DNA from: WRHT01 sp031550525
GTDB lineage: Bacteria > Desulfobacterota > Desulfovibrionia > Desulfovibrionales > Desulfovibrionaceae
Length of the DNA stretch: 64,000 nucleotides
Direction of reading: 5' to 3'
NCBI GenBank assembly: GCA_031550525.1
Contig: JAVBON010000030.1
Span: forward strand, 4,801-68,800
In this document: piece by piece, positions 35,049 through 44,290 of the stretch
Position numbering within the stretch: the first letter of the stretch is position 1
Layout of the letters: every line of letters begins with the position of its first letter
The notes under the pieces: model-generated
What the model was told of the DNA's origin: nothing
Database searches by the model: none
Seen by the model: the letters and a program-made list of their open reading frames with translations, nothing else
Made by a program: the position numbers and the translations under genes

Positions 35049-35540
35049 ATCATTATCTTAATATTTGCACTGTTTTATTTATCAAAGGCTCACGCGTTGA
35101 GGCCACCACGGCAAAAATATGTTGGGCTAAGGCCCCTGATTGACCGTGTATTCCAGGCCACAGCCAGCCAGGCAGAAACAGCAAGACGCGCAAAGACGTT
35201 TTTACGCGCGTTGCTTCCTCTGGAATACTTTGACTAGTATATTGGTAAGCAGGTGAGACGACAGAAGATATTATAAACTGGCAGCAATTAGGAAAATACT
35301 GCGGCTTGCTAATATAAAGTAATTTGCTGGTGTTTTAGAAAGGTTTTAGAGGGCGGCAGCCGCAAATATGAATTAAGTTGTTGGGAATAATGCGGAATAA
35401 TTTGCAAATAACACGTAACCACCCTGCTTTTGCCGTTTTTAATCCAACTTATGTTGCTTTTTGTATTGATATGCCATATTGAGAGTGTCACTTTAGGATG
35501 CCAACCGTAGTTTTTCACTCAACATTAAGTGGAGTTGTCT
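35049..35540. other. Divergent intergenic region before the FadL-like porin
   Basis: About 490 bp between the divergent adaptor and porin genes. It has the imperfect hairpin GCGCAAAGACGTTTTTACGCGC near 35187-35210 and an AT-rich stretch (35240-35520) suited to promoters. A 69-residue minus-strand ORF at 35309-35518 has no ribosome site or recognisable motif. No repeat-family copy was found. Confidence 0.4.
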
Positions 35541-36797
35541 ATGAAAAATTTGCGCATTTTAGCGCTGGCCTGCGCCCTTACGGTAATATCCGTATCAGGC
35601 GCCATGGCTGAAGGCTTTGCTGTTTATGAATGGAGCGCCCGTGGTGTGGCTTTGGGCGGTGCGACCATGGCGCGCACGCCAGATCCTTCCGCTCTGGCAA
35701 GCAACCCCGCCGCCATAACCCGCGTGCCCGGCACCCAGGTACAGGTGGGTTTGAGCGCGATTATGCCTTACGGCAAAATAAAGTTTGACGATTCGGCCAT
35801 ACAGCCGGCCAGCCGCCAGCACGAAAGCGACGAGATTAAAAAAGATAACTGGTTTATGCCCTCCATGTATTTTACCTATCAGGTAGACAAGCGGCTTTCC
35901 GTTGGCATTGCCGAATACACCCGCTTCGGCCTTGGCTTTGAATACGACAAAGATTGGGTGGGCGCGGCCAATATTTATGAGGTTAACCTTACCACCGCTT
36001 CTGTTACTCCCGTAATGTCATACAAAATTACCGACAAGTTCTCGGTGGGCGCGGGCGTTGAGGTAATGTATCTGGACATTACCCTGAAAAAGAAAAAGCC
36101 ATTGGGGTCGGGCGTAAACGCCTATTTTGACATTGAGGGCGACAACGTGGCCTATGGCGGCCTTGTGGGGCTGCATTACCAGTTTAACGACCAATGGGCG
36201 GCCGGTGTGGTTTACCGCCATTTCGTAAGGCATAATGTGGAAGGCGACGCCGACATAAGCATCTCTCCTTCGTCCATGACGCCTTTTGTGCCTCCTTATC
36301 TCACTGACCAGGACGTTTCCGCCACTGTAACGCTGCCGGAATCGGTTTCTTTTGCCGTTTCCTATACGCCGGTAAAGCAATTCTCGGTGGAAGCGGGCGC
36401 AATATGGACGCGCTGGAGCCGCTTTGAAAACCTTGACCTCAACTTTGAGTACATAGGGCATCAGCCCAACAAAAAAGACTGGGCCAACGCCTGGCGTTTT
36501 AATATCGGTCTGGAATACATGCCCACCGACTGGCTGGCCCTGCGCGCCGGTTACGTATGGGACGGCTGCCCCGTGGAAGAGAGATACGAAGACTACCTCA
36601 TACCTACCGATGGCCGTAACATCTACAGCCTTGGCGTCGGCTTCAACTTCGGCTCCTTCACCATTGATACCGCCTACGCCTTTGTAGACCCGCACGAGCG
36701 CACCTACAGCAGCCGCCCGGCTGACGGCGTATATTCCTCTGAAACCTACAGCTCAGGCACGCACATCGCTTCTGTATCTTTAGGTTACAAGTTTTAA
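35541..36797 (+). CDS. OmpP1/FadL/TodX-family outer-membrane protein
   Basis: A 418-residue precursor. A signal peptide (LALACALTVISVSGAMA) is followed by the family-typical mature N-terminus EGFAVYEWSARGVALGGATM and the SALASNPAAITR motif that forms the plug hatch. The rest is amphipathic beta-strand ending in an aromatic residue (SLGYKF). These 14-strand barrels import hydrophobic compounds such as fatty acids or aromatics; the substrate here is unknown. ATG 35541 follows GGAG; the frame extends 4 codons further with no support. A composite hairpin element follows. Confidence 0.92.
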   Translation: MKNLRILALACALTVISVSGAMAEGFAVYEWSARGVALGGATMARTPDPSALASNPAAITRVPGTQVQVGLSAIMPYGKIKFDDSAIQPASRQHESDEIKKDNWFMPSMYFTYQVDKRLSVGIAEYTRFGLGFEYDKDWVGAANIYEVNLTTASVTPVMSYKITDKFSVGAGVEVMYLDITLKKKKPLGSGVNAYFDIEGDNVAYGGLVGLHYQFNDQWAAGVVYRHFVRHNVEGDADISISPSSMTPFVPPYLTDQDVSATVTLPESVSFAVSYTPVKQFSVEAGAIWTRWSRFENLDLNFEYIGHQPNKKDWANAWRFNIGLEYMPTDWLALRAGYVWDGCPVEERYEDYLIPTDGRNIYSLGVGFNFGSFTIDTAYAFVDPHERTYSSRPADGVYSSETYSSGTHIASVSLGYKF

Positions 36798-36842
36798 GAA
36801 TTAATGGATGCGGCCGCGCCGCGTCTGAAAAATTCGATAGAG

Positions 36843-36878
36843 AAGGGAGGTAAACTCTTGAAAGAGTTTACCTCCCTT
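36843..36878. terminator. Hairpin terminator downstream of the porin
   Basis: AAGGGAGGTAAACTCTT faces its perfect complement around a GA loop, 46 nt after the porin stop. Confidence 0.65.
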
Positions 36879-36886
36879 CCTTTGAT

Positions 36887-36970
36887 TCTCCGCGTCCTGC
36901 GGCTCACCCCTTAGGGGCGGCTGTGCTGCGCTACGCCGTCCAATTTTGTCGTCCTGCAAAATTGTCGCGC
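36887..36970 (-). repeat. Mosaic repeat copy, reverse orientation
   Basis: Reading on the minus strand gives GACAATTTTGCAGGAC, AAAATTGGACGGCGTAGCGC, GGGGTGAGCCGCAGGACGCG, the same central modules as at 29820 and 39040. It is inserted just after the left hairpin of copy C. Confidence 0.7.
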
Positions 36971-37199
36971 TCTCTCATCCCACCTTTCAGAACTTTTTAT
37001 AAGGGTGTTTTTTGTGGGGTATGTAAGTGCCAGTTGTTAACGTATTCTTGCTTCACTACATGTAATCCTTCACTTTTTAGTAGTAACCCCTAAAAGAAAC
37101 TGCACCTTTTCCAACCTTGGAATACAGTGGAAGTTCCTTTTATGGTAAAACCAAATAATAACTAATCGAAAAGTTTTGAAGGATAGGGATGGGAGAGCC

Positions 37200-37253
37200 C
37201 GAGAGGGAAGGGAAAGGAAACTTTTTCAAAAGTTTCCTTTCCCTTCCCTCTCG
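37200..37253. terminator. Hairpin terminator downstream of mntP
   Basis: Perfect ~26-bp stem (CGAGAGGGAAGGGAAAGG and complement, continuing AAACTTTT/AAAAGTTT) ending 5 nt from the mntP stop. Confidence 0.7.
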
Positions 37254-37258
37254 AATTC

Positions 37259-37828
37259 TTAATTGAACACGCCGTGTTCGAGCAGAATTTTGATGCCTAT
37301 GGCTATTAGAACCAGGCCGCCTATGGCGTTGGCTTTGTTGTTGAGGGTGCTGTTCTCGCGTATTACCATGCGGCCTATGTGCATGCCAGTTGCCGTAATG
37401 ATGAAGCAAACCGCGCCTATTATGGCGGCGGGGTACCATATGCTTACGTCCAGCACGGCCATGGATACCCCCACGGCCAAGGCGTCAATGCTGGTGGCTA
37501 CAGCCAGCATAACCAGGGTGAAGCCGCGCGTGGGGTCGGGGCATTTTTCGTCGTCAGCGGTTTTAAACGATTCGTGCAGCATTTTACCGCCTACAAGCAA
37601 AAGCAGGGCCATGGCTATCCAGTGGTCGTAGCTTTCAATATATGAGCGTACAGATACGCCCATAAGCCAGCCGACGACAGGCATGGCAAACTGAAATCCG
37701 CCAAAGGCCGAGGCCATGCGCAAAGTCTGGCCCATGGTGCAGCGCATGCGCAAACCAGTGGCTATTGCCACGGCAAAAGCATCCATAGCCAGGGCTACGG
37801 CAATGGCGAAAATTTCTACTATTCCCAT
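37259..37828 (-). CDS. mntP: Manganese efflux pump MntP
   Basis: A 189-residue, six-helix inner-membrane protein of the MntP (YebN) family that exports Mn2+. Two homologous halves are seen, each with the conserved acidic motif: ALAMDAFAVAIATG near residue 15 and ATSIDALAVGVSMAV near residue 115. The frame is open to 37948, but ATG 37828 gives the family N-terminus. No manganese riboswitch of the yybP-ykoY type was recognised upstream. queH ends upstream of this start on the same strand. Confidence 0.93.
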   Translation of the reverse strand: MGIVEIFAIAVALAMDAFAVAIATGLRMRCTMGQTLRMASAFGGFQFAMPVVGWLMGVSVRSYIESYDHWIAMALLLLVGGKMLHESFKTADDEKCPDPTRGFTLVMLAVATSIDALAVGVSMAVLDVSIWYPAAIIGAVCFIITATGMHIGRMVIRENSTLNNKANAIGGLVLIAIGIKILLEHGVFN

Positions 37829-37928
37829 AAAAGATTCCGCTTGTTGTTTGATCGGCCTGATAATCCGATGGTTAAAGATGTGGCCCGGCGTTGCCGGACC
37901 GCGTTTTTGCGGCATGGGCGCTGCGTTT

Positions 37929-38513
37929 TCACCCTGCCAAAGCCTCATTGCTTTTTGTCAGGGTTTTGGCGTAGCGCTCGTTCTCGCTGAACAGACAGCC
38001 GCAATACTGCTGGCGATATATGTTCCATTCTTTTGAAATATTGATGCCCTCCTGCCAATCCGGCCTGAAATCTTTATATAAAAAAATCGGGCTTGGCGTG
38101 GTTGCGGCGTTGTTACCGGCCAGATCCGCAGCCTTTTGCGCGATGTAATCGTGCTGCTGGTAACGCGAATAAAGTAGCGAAGAGGTGAAGGCGTCAAACC
38201 CGCCGGCCTTGGCCTCGGCAAAAACCCGCTCCAGGCGTTGCCCCCAGCACAGGGGGCAGCGCTTGTCCTGCTGCGCGCTCACCATGCGCAGCCAGGCCAA
38301 GGTGTTGTAATCTTCAGGCGCAACGGCCCAGCGCATGGCTATGCCATAGCGCGCGGCAACCTGCTCCGCGCCCTCGCGCCGCCGTAAATATTCGGTCAAC
38401 GGGTGGATGTTGGGGTTGTAAAAGTAACCCGTAACCGTGTGCCCTTCGTCCAAAAGGCGGCGTATGGGCATAATGGCGCACGGGCCGCAACAGATGTGCA
38501 ACAGAACGTTCAT
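37929..38513 (-). CDS. queH: Epoxyqueuosine reductase QueH
   Basis: A 194-residue iron-sulfur enzyme (former DUF208) that catalyses the last step of queuosine formation in tRNA, an alternative to QueG. The N-terminal HICCGPC cysteines, the central CPLCWGQRLE and the C-terminal YCGCLFSE cysteines are present, matching the cluster ligands of the family. mntP begins 100 bp downstream. Confidence 0.92.
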   Translation of the reverse strand: MNVLLHICCGPCAIMPIRRLLDEGHTVTGYFYNPNIHPLTEYLRRREGAEQVAARYGIAMRWAVAPEDYNTLAWLRMVSAQQDKRCPLCWGQRLERVFAEAKAGGFDAFTSSLLYSRYQQHDYIAQKAADLAGNNAATTPSPIFLYKDFRPDWQEGINISKEWNIYRQQYCGCLFSENERYAKTLTKSNEALAG

Positions 38514-38762
38514 GCAAGCAGCCGGTTTTAAGATTAAAAATTTGGTTACATCAACTTAACAATATAAAAAATATTACATGATTATAAATAAATGCAATGT
38601 TATTTTGAAGTAACGCTGGGTTATGGATGTTATTGCCGCAAAGCGCTGCCCAACATAGCCGCAAAATCGCATCTTGAAAAGTCTTGCGGGGTGTATTTGA
38701 TCTCGGTTTTATGACTGATGGAGAACGGTGCCAATGCGCAACTATTGGAATGCGCGGTTTGT

Positions 38763-39008
38763 TAGATAGTGTAGCCACGAGGGTTTTTTTGCCTCGCGCA
38801 GGCCGCGCCTGCTCTGCCTGCGTCAAAAAGTCTTTTTATTTGACGAGGCACGTCCTGTGCCTCGCCCCTCCGGGGCGCTCGCATTGCTCGCGTCCAATTA
38901 TGCTTTCCTGCATAATTGTCGGTCGAGTACCATAAGAGCACACTCCCTCAATAAAAAGCCTTTTTCCTTGGCAGAGAACAAAAATCCTCCTCGTGACGAC
39001 ACTATCTA
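38763..39008. repeat. MITE-like palindromic element M1
   Basis: 246 bp with inverted ends: TAGATAGTGTAGCCACGAGG at the left and CCTCGTGACGACACTATCTA at the right (two differences). Internally it holds TACCATAAGAGCACACTCCC and TTTTTCCTTGGCAGAGAACA, a core also found in M2 (47126) and M3 (53010, 53027), and a mosaic-repeat-like arm pair CAATTATGC/GCATAATTG. No ORF covers it. It sits in the 674-bp gap between queH and comM. Confidence 0.65.
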
Positions 39009-39039
39009 GTGAAGAGCTGAAGCGGGAACTGCGTCAGTT

Positions 39040-39147
39040 TCGCGGGATAGCGGAATTGGACGGCGCAACGCAGTGAAGCCGCCCCTAAGGGGTGAGCCGC
39101 AGGACGCGGCGAATCAGCCCAGATCTAAATAAATCTGGCTTCATCCC
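39040..39147 (+). repeat. Mosaic intergenic repeat copy
   Basis: GCGGAATTGGACGGCGCAAC, GGGGTGAGCCGCAGGACGCG, GGCGAATCAGCCCAGATC, AAATAAATCTGGCTTCATCC. The 3' half is nearly identical to the copies at 8150 and 31320. It lies just downstream of comM (minus strand). Confidence 0.75.
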
Positions 39148-39187
39148 TAATGCCTTTATGTCTTTCTTGGCCTCCTGAGTACCAACC

Positions 39188-40720
39188 CTAGGCCTGTTCT
39201 CTATCCAGCACGCGGCAGTTTATGGCTTCGGCCAGATGGCGCACGGCGATGTTATTGGCGTGGTCCAGGTCGGCTATGGTGCGGGAAAGGCGGAGTATTC
39301 TGGTGTAGGAGCGCGCGGAGAGGGCCAGACTTTCCACTGCCTGACGCAGAAAGTCGCTTCCCTCTTTGTTCAGAGCGCAGTGTTTTTCCAAAAGGCTGCC
39401 GTTTAGCTCGGCGTTGTTGCGGCAGGTTGTGCCATGGTAACGCTGCTGTTGCAGGGTTCTGGCCTGTATAACGCGCTCGCGCATCTGGGAGGAGGTTGCC
39501 CCGGCGTTTTGGGCGCGCAGGTCTTCGTAAGGCACGGCAGGCACTTCTATGTGCAGGTCTATGCGATCCAGCAGGGGGCCGGAGAGTTTGGCGCGGTAGC
39601 GTTGCACTGCCTGTGGGGCGCAGGTGCAGCGCCGCGCCTGGTCGCCGTAATATCCGCAGGGGCAGGGGTTCATGGCGGCAACCAGCATTATTTGCGCGGG
39701 GTAACTTACGGTAACGGCGGCGCGGGCAAGGGTTATTTTACCGTCTTCCAGCGGCTGGCGCAGCACTTCCAGAGTTTGTTTTTGAAACTCCGGCAGTTCG
39801 TCCAAAAAGAGTACGCCCCTGTGCGCCAGAGAGACCTCGCCCGGTTTGGGGTTGGCTGTGCCGCCAACCAGCCCGGCGTTGGAAATGGTGTGATGTGGCG
39901 ACCTGAACGGCCTTGCGCGTAAAAGGGCCTGCCCGGATCGCAACAGGCCGGATACGCTGTAAATGCGGGTTACTTCCAACGATTCTTCAAAGGAAAGAGG
40001 CGGCAATATGCCCGGCATGCGCTGGGCCAGCATGGTTTTTCCGCTGCCAGGCGGACCTATGAGCAAAATATTGTGCCCTCCGGCGGCTGCCACCTCTATG
40101 GCCCGTTTGGCGTGCTCCTGCCCTTTTACATCGGCAAAATCGAAGGCGAAATTGTCGTAACCTGGGCATTCATCTTGCGCATAGGGCTGTTCGGGCTGCA
40201 AGTGCAGAACGCCGCCCAAAAAATTTACAGCTTCAAGCAGGTTACGCGCGCCGTATACATCCAACCCGCGTACCACGGCTGCCTCTTTGGCGTTATCGGC
40301 GGGTACCAGCAGTCCTTTTGCGCCTTGCTCTTTGGCAAGCATGGCAACGGAAAGTATGCCCGGCACGCCGCGCAGCTCGCCGGTAAGCGAGAGCTCGCCA
40401 AGGCAATAGAAACCGTTCAGACGCTCGGCGGGCAAAATTCCGGTCGAGGCAAGCAGACCAAGAGCCAAAGGCAGGTCGTAGGCGGAGCCTGCCTTGCGGC
40501 AATCAGCCGGAGCCAAGTTAACCGTAACGCGGCCGCCGGGCATGTGAAAGGCGCAGTTGCGCAGGGCCGTGAACACGCGGCTGCCTGCTTCTTTAACCGC
40601 GCCCTCGGCCAGGCCCACCATGCTGAAACTGGGCAACCCCCCGCGTGTGAAATCCGCCTCCAGCTTAACTTCAAAGGCTTCAACCCCATGCAGGGCCGCG
40701 CAAGATACTTTTGCAATCAT
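39188..40720 (-). CDS. comM: ComM/YifB family AAA+ ATPase (magnesium-chelatase-like)
   Basis: A 510-residue protein: N-terminal Lon-S5-like ChlI domain (about residues 20-165), AAA+ domain with Walker A GPPGSGKTML, Walker B VLFLDELPEF, the zinc-binding-like CPCGYYGDQARRCTCAP insertion, and a C-terminal Mg_chelatase_C domain. ComM is a hexameric helicase promoting branch migration during natural transformation; many non-transformable species carry it too. No competence genes adjoin it here. GGATG precedes the ATG. Confidence 0.93.
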   Translation of the reverse strand: MIAKVSCAALHGVEAFEVKLEADFTRGGLPSFSMVGLAEGAVKEAGSRVFTALRNCAFHMPGGRVTVNLAPADCRKAGSAYDLPLALGLLASTGILPAERLNGFYCLGELSLTGELRGVPGILSVAMLAKEQGAKGLLVPADNAKEAAVVRGLDVYGARNLLEAVNFLGGVLHLQPEQPYAQDECPGYDNFAFDFADVKGQEHAKRAIEVAAAGGHNILLIGPPGSGKTMLAQRMPGILPPLSFEESLEVTRIYSVSGLLRSGQALLRARPFRSPHHTISNAGLVGGTANPKPGEVSLAHRGVLFLDELPEFQKQTLEVLRQPLEDGKITLARAAVTVSYPAQIMLVAAMNPCPCGYYGDQARRCTCAPQAVQRYRAKLSGPLLDRIDLHIEVPAVPYEDLRAQNAGATSSQMRERVIQARTLQQQRYHGTTCRNNAELNGSLLEKHCALNKEGSDFLRQAVESLALSARSYTRILRLSRTIADLDHANNIAVRHLAEAINCRVLDREQA

Positions 40721-40940
40721 GTAACATCCGTTTTGCTGGTGAAATTAGCCGGTTGGGGCCTGCCAGACTCGCGCCGGGCCGCAGTCTGATAAAGACGGCA
40801 GCACACATAAAATTGGTAATACCTATTTAAGCGTCTTATATAACAATATGCCACATTCAGCAAACGCTATCGCAGGCCTTGCGAGTGCGCGTAAACAGAG
40901 TTAACCTTGCACTAAATTGTGAAATTTTTATGGAGACCCC

Positions 40941-42917
40941 TTGGAAAAGCCTGATTTAACCCGCATACCGGATACGCCCGGCGTATATCTTTTCGCCAAC
41001 GGGCAAGGGCAGGTCATATACGCAGGCAAGGCCAAAAACCTGCGCCGCCGTCTTTCTTCTTACTTTCGCCCGGAAGATCAACTCACCCCCAAAACCAGAG
41101 CCATGGTATCCCGCGCGGCCAGCTTGGAGACCATAAGCACCAGTACGGACAATGAGGCTTTTTTGCTTGAGGCCAGCCTGATTAAAAAGCACAGGCCGCG
41201 CTACAATATTATTTTGCGTGACGACAAGGAATACATGCTTTTCCGTCTGTCACAGGAAAACCCCTACCCGCGCCTGGAAATGGTGCGGCAGGTAAAACGC
41301 GGCAAAACAAGACGCAAGGCCAGATTTTTCGGGCCTTTTTCTTCAGCGCGTGACGCCAAGGCCGCATGGAAGGCCATACACAAGCTTTTTCCATTGCGCC
41401 GCTGCACCGACAGAGCCATGAAAAACCGCGCCAAGCCCTGCCTGTATTACCACATGCGCCAATGCCTGGCCCCATGCGTGTTTGATATTGCGCCGGAACA
41501 ATACGCCGCCATGATCGATAAAGTGATACTGCTTCTGGAGGGCAAGTCGCGCGAGCTTTTGCAGGAACTGGCAACGGAAATGGCTTCGGCTTCGGAAAAA
41601 CTGGAGTTTGAAAAGGCAGCGGAATTGCGCGATCAGATAAGAGCCGTGGAGAGCACGGTAGAGCGGCAATCGGTGGTGCTTGAAAACGAGCGTGACCTGG
41701 ATGCAGTGGGCTTGATGGAAAACGAGCATGGCCTTGGCCTGGGGGTGTTAATCGTGCGCGGCGGGTCTTTGCTGGGCAACCAAAATTATTTTTGGCCCGG
41801 CCTTGGTCTGGAGGACGCGGGCGAGCTGCTCTCCAGTTTTTTGCTGCAATATTATATGGACGCGGAAACCATACCCGGCCAGGTTCTGCTGCCTTGGCTG
41901 CCTGGCAGGCAGTGGCCGGAACCAACTATTTGTTACATGGAATCTTTGCCGTTGGCGGGCGCGCATGAAGGCGGCGGTGCGGCAACAGGGCGGATGGAGG
42001 CCATGGAGACGGTATGGGAAGATAGCGAGGATTTTTTCAACCGTGAGGCGTTGGAGGAACTTTTAAGCGCCCAACGCGGCGGTCCAGTGCATATAAGCCT
42101 GCCAAAGCCGGGCGCGGAGTCAGACCTGGTTTGTCTTGCCGCCGCCAATGCGCGCGATGCGGCGCGCAAGCGGCAGGAGAACGATCTTCCTGCCCTGCTG
42201 GCGGCGGCTTTTATGCGCGGCGAGCCTGTGGAGCGCATTGAGGCCGTGGACGTTTCGCACACTTCCGGCGCGGCCACCAGAGCGGCCATGGTGGTGTTCG
42301 AAAACGGGCAACCGGCGCGTAACGACTGGCGCACTTATGCTTTTGAAGAGGGCGGCGGCGACGATTATGCAGTGCTGGCGGCCTGGGCCGCACGGCGGGC
42401 CGAGGCCGGCCCGCCGTGGCCAGATCTTATGCTCATAGACGGAGGTCGCGGGCAGCTTGCGGTGGTGTATAAGGTATTTACCGGTTACGGGCTGGAAAAG
42501 TCTTTTAGCCTTGCCGCCATAGCCAAGGCCAGGGATGAAGACGGCCATAGCGACCGCCGGGCTGGTAACGTAAGTGACAGAATATTTTTGCCTGGGCGCA
42601 GTAACCCGCTCAATATCAAGCCCGGCTCGCCGGAGTTGCTGTTTTTACAGCATGTGCGCAACAACGCGCATGACTTTGTAATAGGCAGGCACCGCAAGGC
42701 TCGCGCCAGCCTGGCCATGCAGGGCGAGCTTAGCCGCATACCAGGTTTTGGCCCGGCATATGTGCGCCGTTTATGGGAAAAATTCGATTCGCTGCAAGCC
42801 ATGGCGGTTGCCAGCGATGAAGAGCTGAGGCAGGTGCCAGGCCTGGGCGAGGCGCGCATAAAAGCCTTGCGTGCCCACCTGGCAAATGTGGTGGATAAAG
42901 GTAAAAATACTGCTTAG
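40941..42917 (+). CDS. uvrC: Excinuclease ABC subunit C
   Basis: A 658-residue nuclease that makes both incisions in UvrABC nucleotide-excision repair. Domains in order: GIY-YIG 3'-incision nuclease (PGVYLFANGQGQVIYAGKAK, about 13-90), UVR helix hairpin (about 210-245, LEFEKAAELRDQI), RNase-H-like 5'-incision domain (about 390-545, VDVSHTSG and MLIDGGRGQL) and tandem helix-hairpin-helix (about 595-650). The start is a TTG with GGAGA about 6 nt upstream, and the N-terminus EKPDLTRIPDTPG fits the family. Confidence 0.96.
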   Translation: MEKPDLTRIPDTPGVYLFANGQGQVIYAGKAKNLRRRLSSYFRPEDQLTPKTRAMVSRAASLETISTSTDNEAFLLEASLIKKHRPRYNIILRDDKEYMLFRLSQENPYPRLEMVRQVKRGKTRRKARFFGPFSSARDAKAAWKAIHKLFPLRRCTDRAMKNRAKPCLYYHMRQCLAPCVFDIAPEQYAAMIDKVILLLEGKSRELLQELATEMASASEKLEFEKAAELRDQIRAVESTVERQSVVLENERDLDAVGLMENEHGLGLGVLIVRGGSLLGNQNYFWPGLGLEDAGELLSSFLLQYYMDAETIPGQVLLPWLPGRQWPEPTICYMESLPLAGAHEGGGAATGRMEAMETVWEDSEDFFNREALEELLSAQRGGPVHISLPKPGAESDLVCLAAANARDAARKRQENDLPALLAAAFMRGEPVERIEAVDVSHTSGAATRAAMVVFENGQPARNDWRTYAFEEGGGDDYAVLAAWAARRAEAGPPWPDLMLIDGGRGQLAVVYKVFTGYGLEKSFSLAAIAKARDEDGHSDRRAGNVSDRIFLPGRSNPLNIKPGSPELLFLQHVRNNAHDFVIGRHRKARASLAMQGELSRIPGFGPAYVRRLWEKFDSLQAMAVASDEELRQVPGLGEARIKALRAHLANVVDKGKNTA

Positions 42918-43782
42918 GGGCTGTTGGCGCCAAGGCCTTTTTGGCTTGCGCCATGGAAGATCTGTTTTTTCATGAAAGTGTCATATTTCCAAATATAACA
43001 AACATTTCACGTGGGCCATTTCGGCAAAGCCTTTTTTGTGCCTATAGAGCGCCATAAAAGTGTACTTTCCACGTGAAAGTTTTTTTTATGGCCTTCGGCT
43101 AGCGCTTAATTTGTTTACAACTATGCTCTTGGTATGAATATTTTATAGTGCTTACCCCAAAAATGTTTCTGCTTTTTTTGTTTGGAGTAAAGAAAATATA
43201 AAACAATGCTTGTATTTTTTTTAGGGCGTGGTATAAGTATTAGTACTTGTATACACAAAACTATATTTGAATATTGAAGCTGATAATCCTCCTCACCCCC
43301 ATCTGTTCGCCATATCTGTCCGTACTAATTGCGTATCTTCTTCTTCGTTCTGACTCGTTTATGTTAAAAATGGCATTAGACTTTTTTGCTGAGCCACTCA
43401 AATCCGCTTTTTGCGCACTTATGCCCTGTTGCTTTACTGGTAAGGTTTTGCCATGGCTATTATGAAATAAAAATTAATAATCTGTTTCAAAGGTTGCGGC
43501 AGTTATAATTTGACTGTAATACTAATTAATATTTATAGAGTATTTTATTTAACTACTCTCATTAAAATCCACAATGAAAAACAGTAACACTCTAAAAAAA
43601 ATCTAAAAGAATATCTAATGAAACATTAAGTTATTGCATGCATTACAGGATAAAATATAAAAAGGGCTAGTTTTAGTATTTGCCAGCCTATAAAGAAAAC
43701 GATATAGATAAAAACATATCAGGCAGTAAAAAAAATAAACACTGCCCGGTGTTGTACACGTCATCGCATAAGGAGGCTAAGT
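42918..43782. other. Long AT-rich intergenic region
   Basis: 865 bp without a convincing gene between uvrC and the CII-like gene. It becomes strongly AT-rich after about 43130. Positions 43005-43087 hold TTTCACGTGG facing CCACGTGAAA across a 54-nt spacer, followed by eight T, possibly the uvrC terminator. A 63-residue ORF at 43274-43465 is hydrophobic but has no ribosome site. No repeat-family copy was recognised. Confidence 0.45.
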
Positions 43783-44088
43783 ATGCGTTCAGACTTGATC
43801 AAAATCCTTCATAATCTGGTGCTCGACAACCCGACACCCGCGAAGGTACTGGCAAAGGAAATTGGCAAACCGTATTCAACTTTGCTGCGCGAAATCAACC
43901 CCTATGATACCGGCGCAAAACTAGGCGTGGAAACTCTGCTTCAAATTATGAAGTTTACAAAAAACGTTACGCCGTTGGAGTACATGGCCAATCAGCTCGG
44001 TTACTCTTTGACCCCGAACAGTCAAAGCAGCGCCGAAGCTAGCGATAATTTTGGCGACTCTCTGAAGCCCAGCCGCCACACTATGTAG
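43783..44088 (+). CDS. Phage CII-family regulatory protein
   Basis: A 101-residue protein matching, by pattern, the phage regulatory protein CII family (Phage_CP76) common in delta-proteobacterial genomes. The N-terminal helix-turn-helix reads KVLAKEIGKPYSTLLREINPYD, followed by GVETLLQIMKFTKNVTPLEYMA. An excellent AAGGAGG ribosome site is 6 nt before the ATG. No other phage genes are nearby, so it is an orphan, either domesticated or part of a decayed prophage. Confidence 0.8.
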   Translation: MRSDLIKILHNLVLDNPTPAKVLAKEIGKPYSTLLREINPYDTGAKLGVETLLQIMKFTKNVTPLEYMANQLGYSLTPNSQSSAEASDNFGDSLKPSRHTM

Positions 44089-44290
44089 CTGTACTTCAGC
44101 AGGCCGCTTTATTGTCGGCATCATTTGGGACCGGCGCGTTGCCTTACCGGAGGCAGCGCGCCGGATTCTATTGTGTCGCGCTGAATTTTATTGTGGCGCA
44201 ACGGATTGGTATGTCAGGTAATTTAAACGCGCAAGCTATTTGCTTGTTGTAACTGCTTTATTTGGGTATAATGCTGTAAACAGGAAGAAG

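Larger units (their letters stand above)
36798..37258. repeat. Composite head-to-head hairpin element, copy C
   Basis: Fills the gap between the convergent porin and mntP genes. Left part: CGGCCGCGCCGCG, hairpin 36843-36878, a reversed mosaic-repeat insertion (36887-36970), CTCTCATCCCACC, AACTTTTTATAAGGG. Right part: AATAACTAATCGAAAAGTTT, GAAGGATAGGG and hairpin 37200-37253. The middle shares blocks with copy A (AACTGCACCTTTTCC; CCTTTTATGG). Confidence 0.8.

Noticed and set aside
37840..37928. Manganese riboswitch upstream of mntP
   Set aside because: The region has small complementary stretches but I could not recognise the yybP-ykoY consensus.
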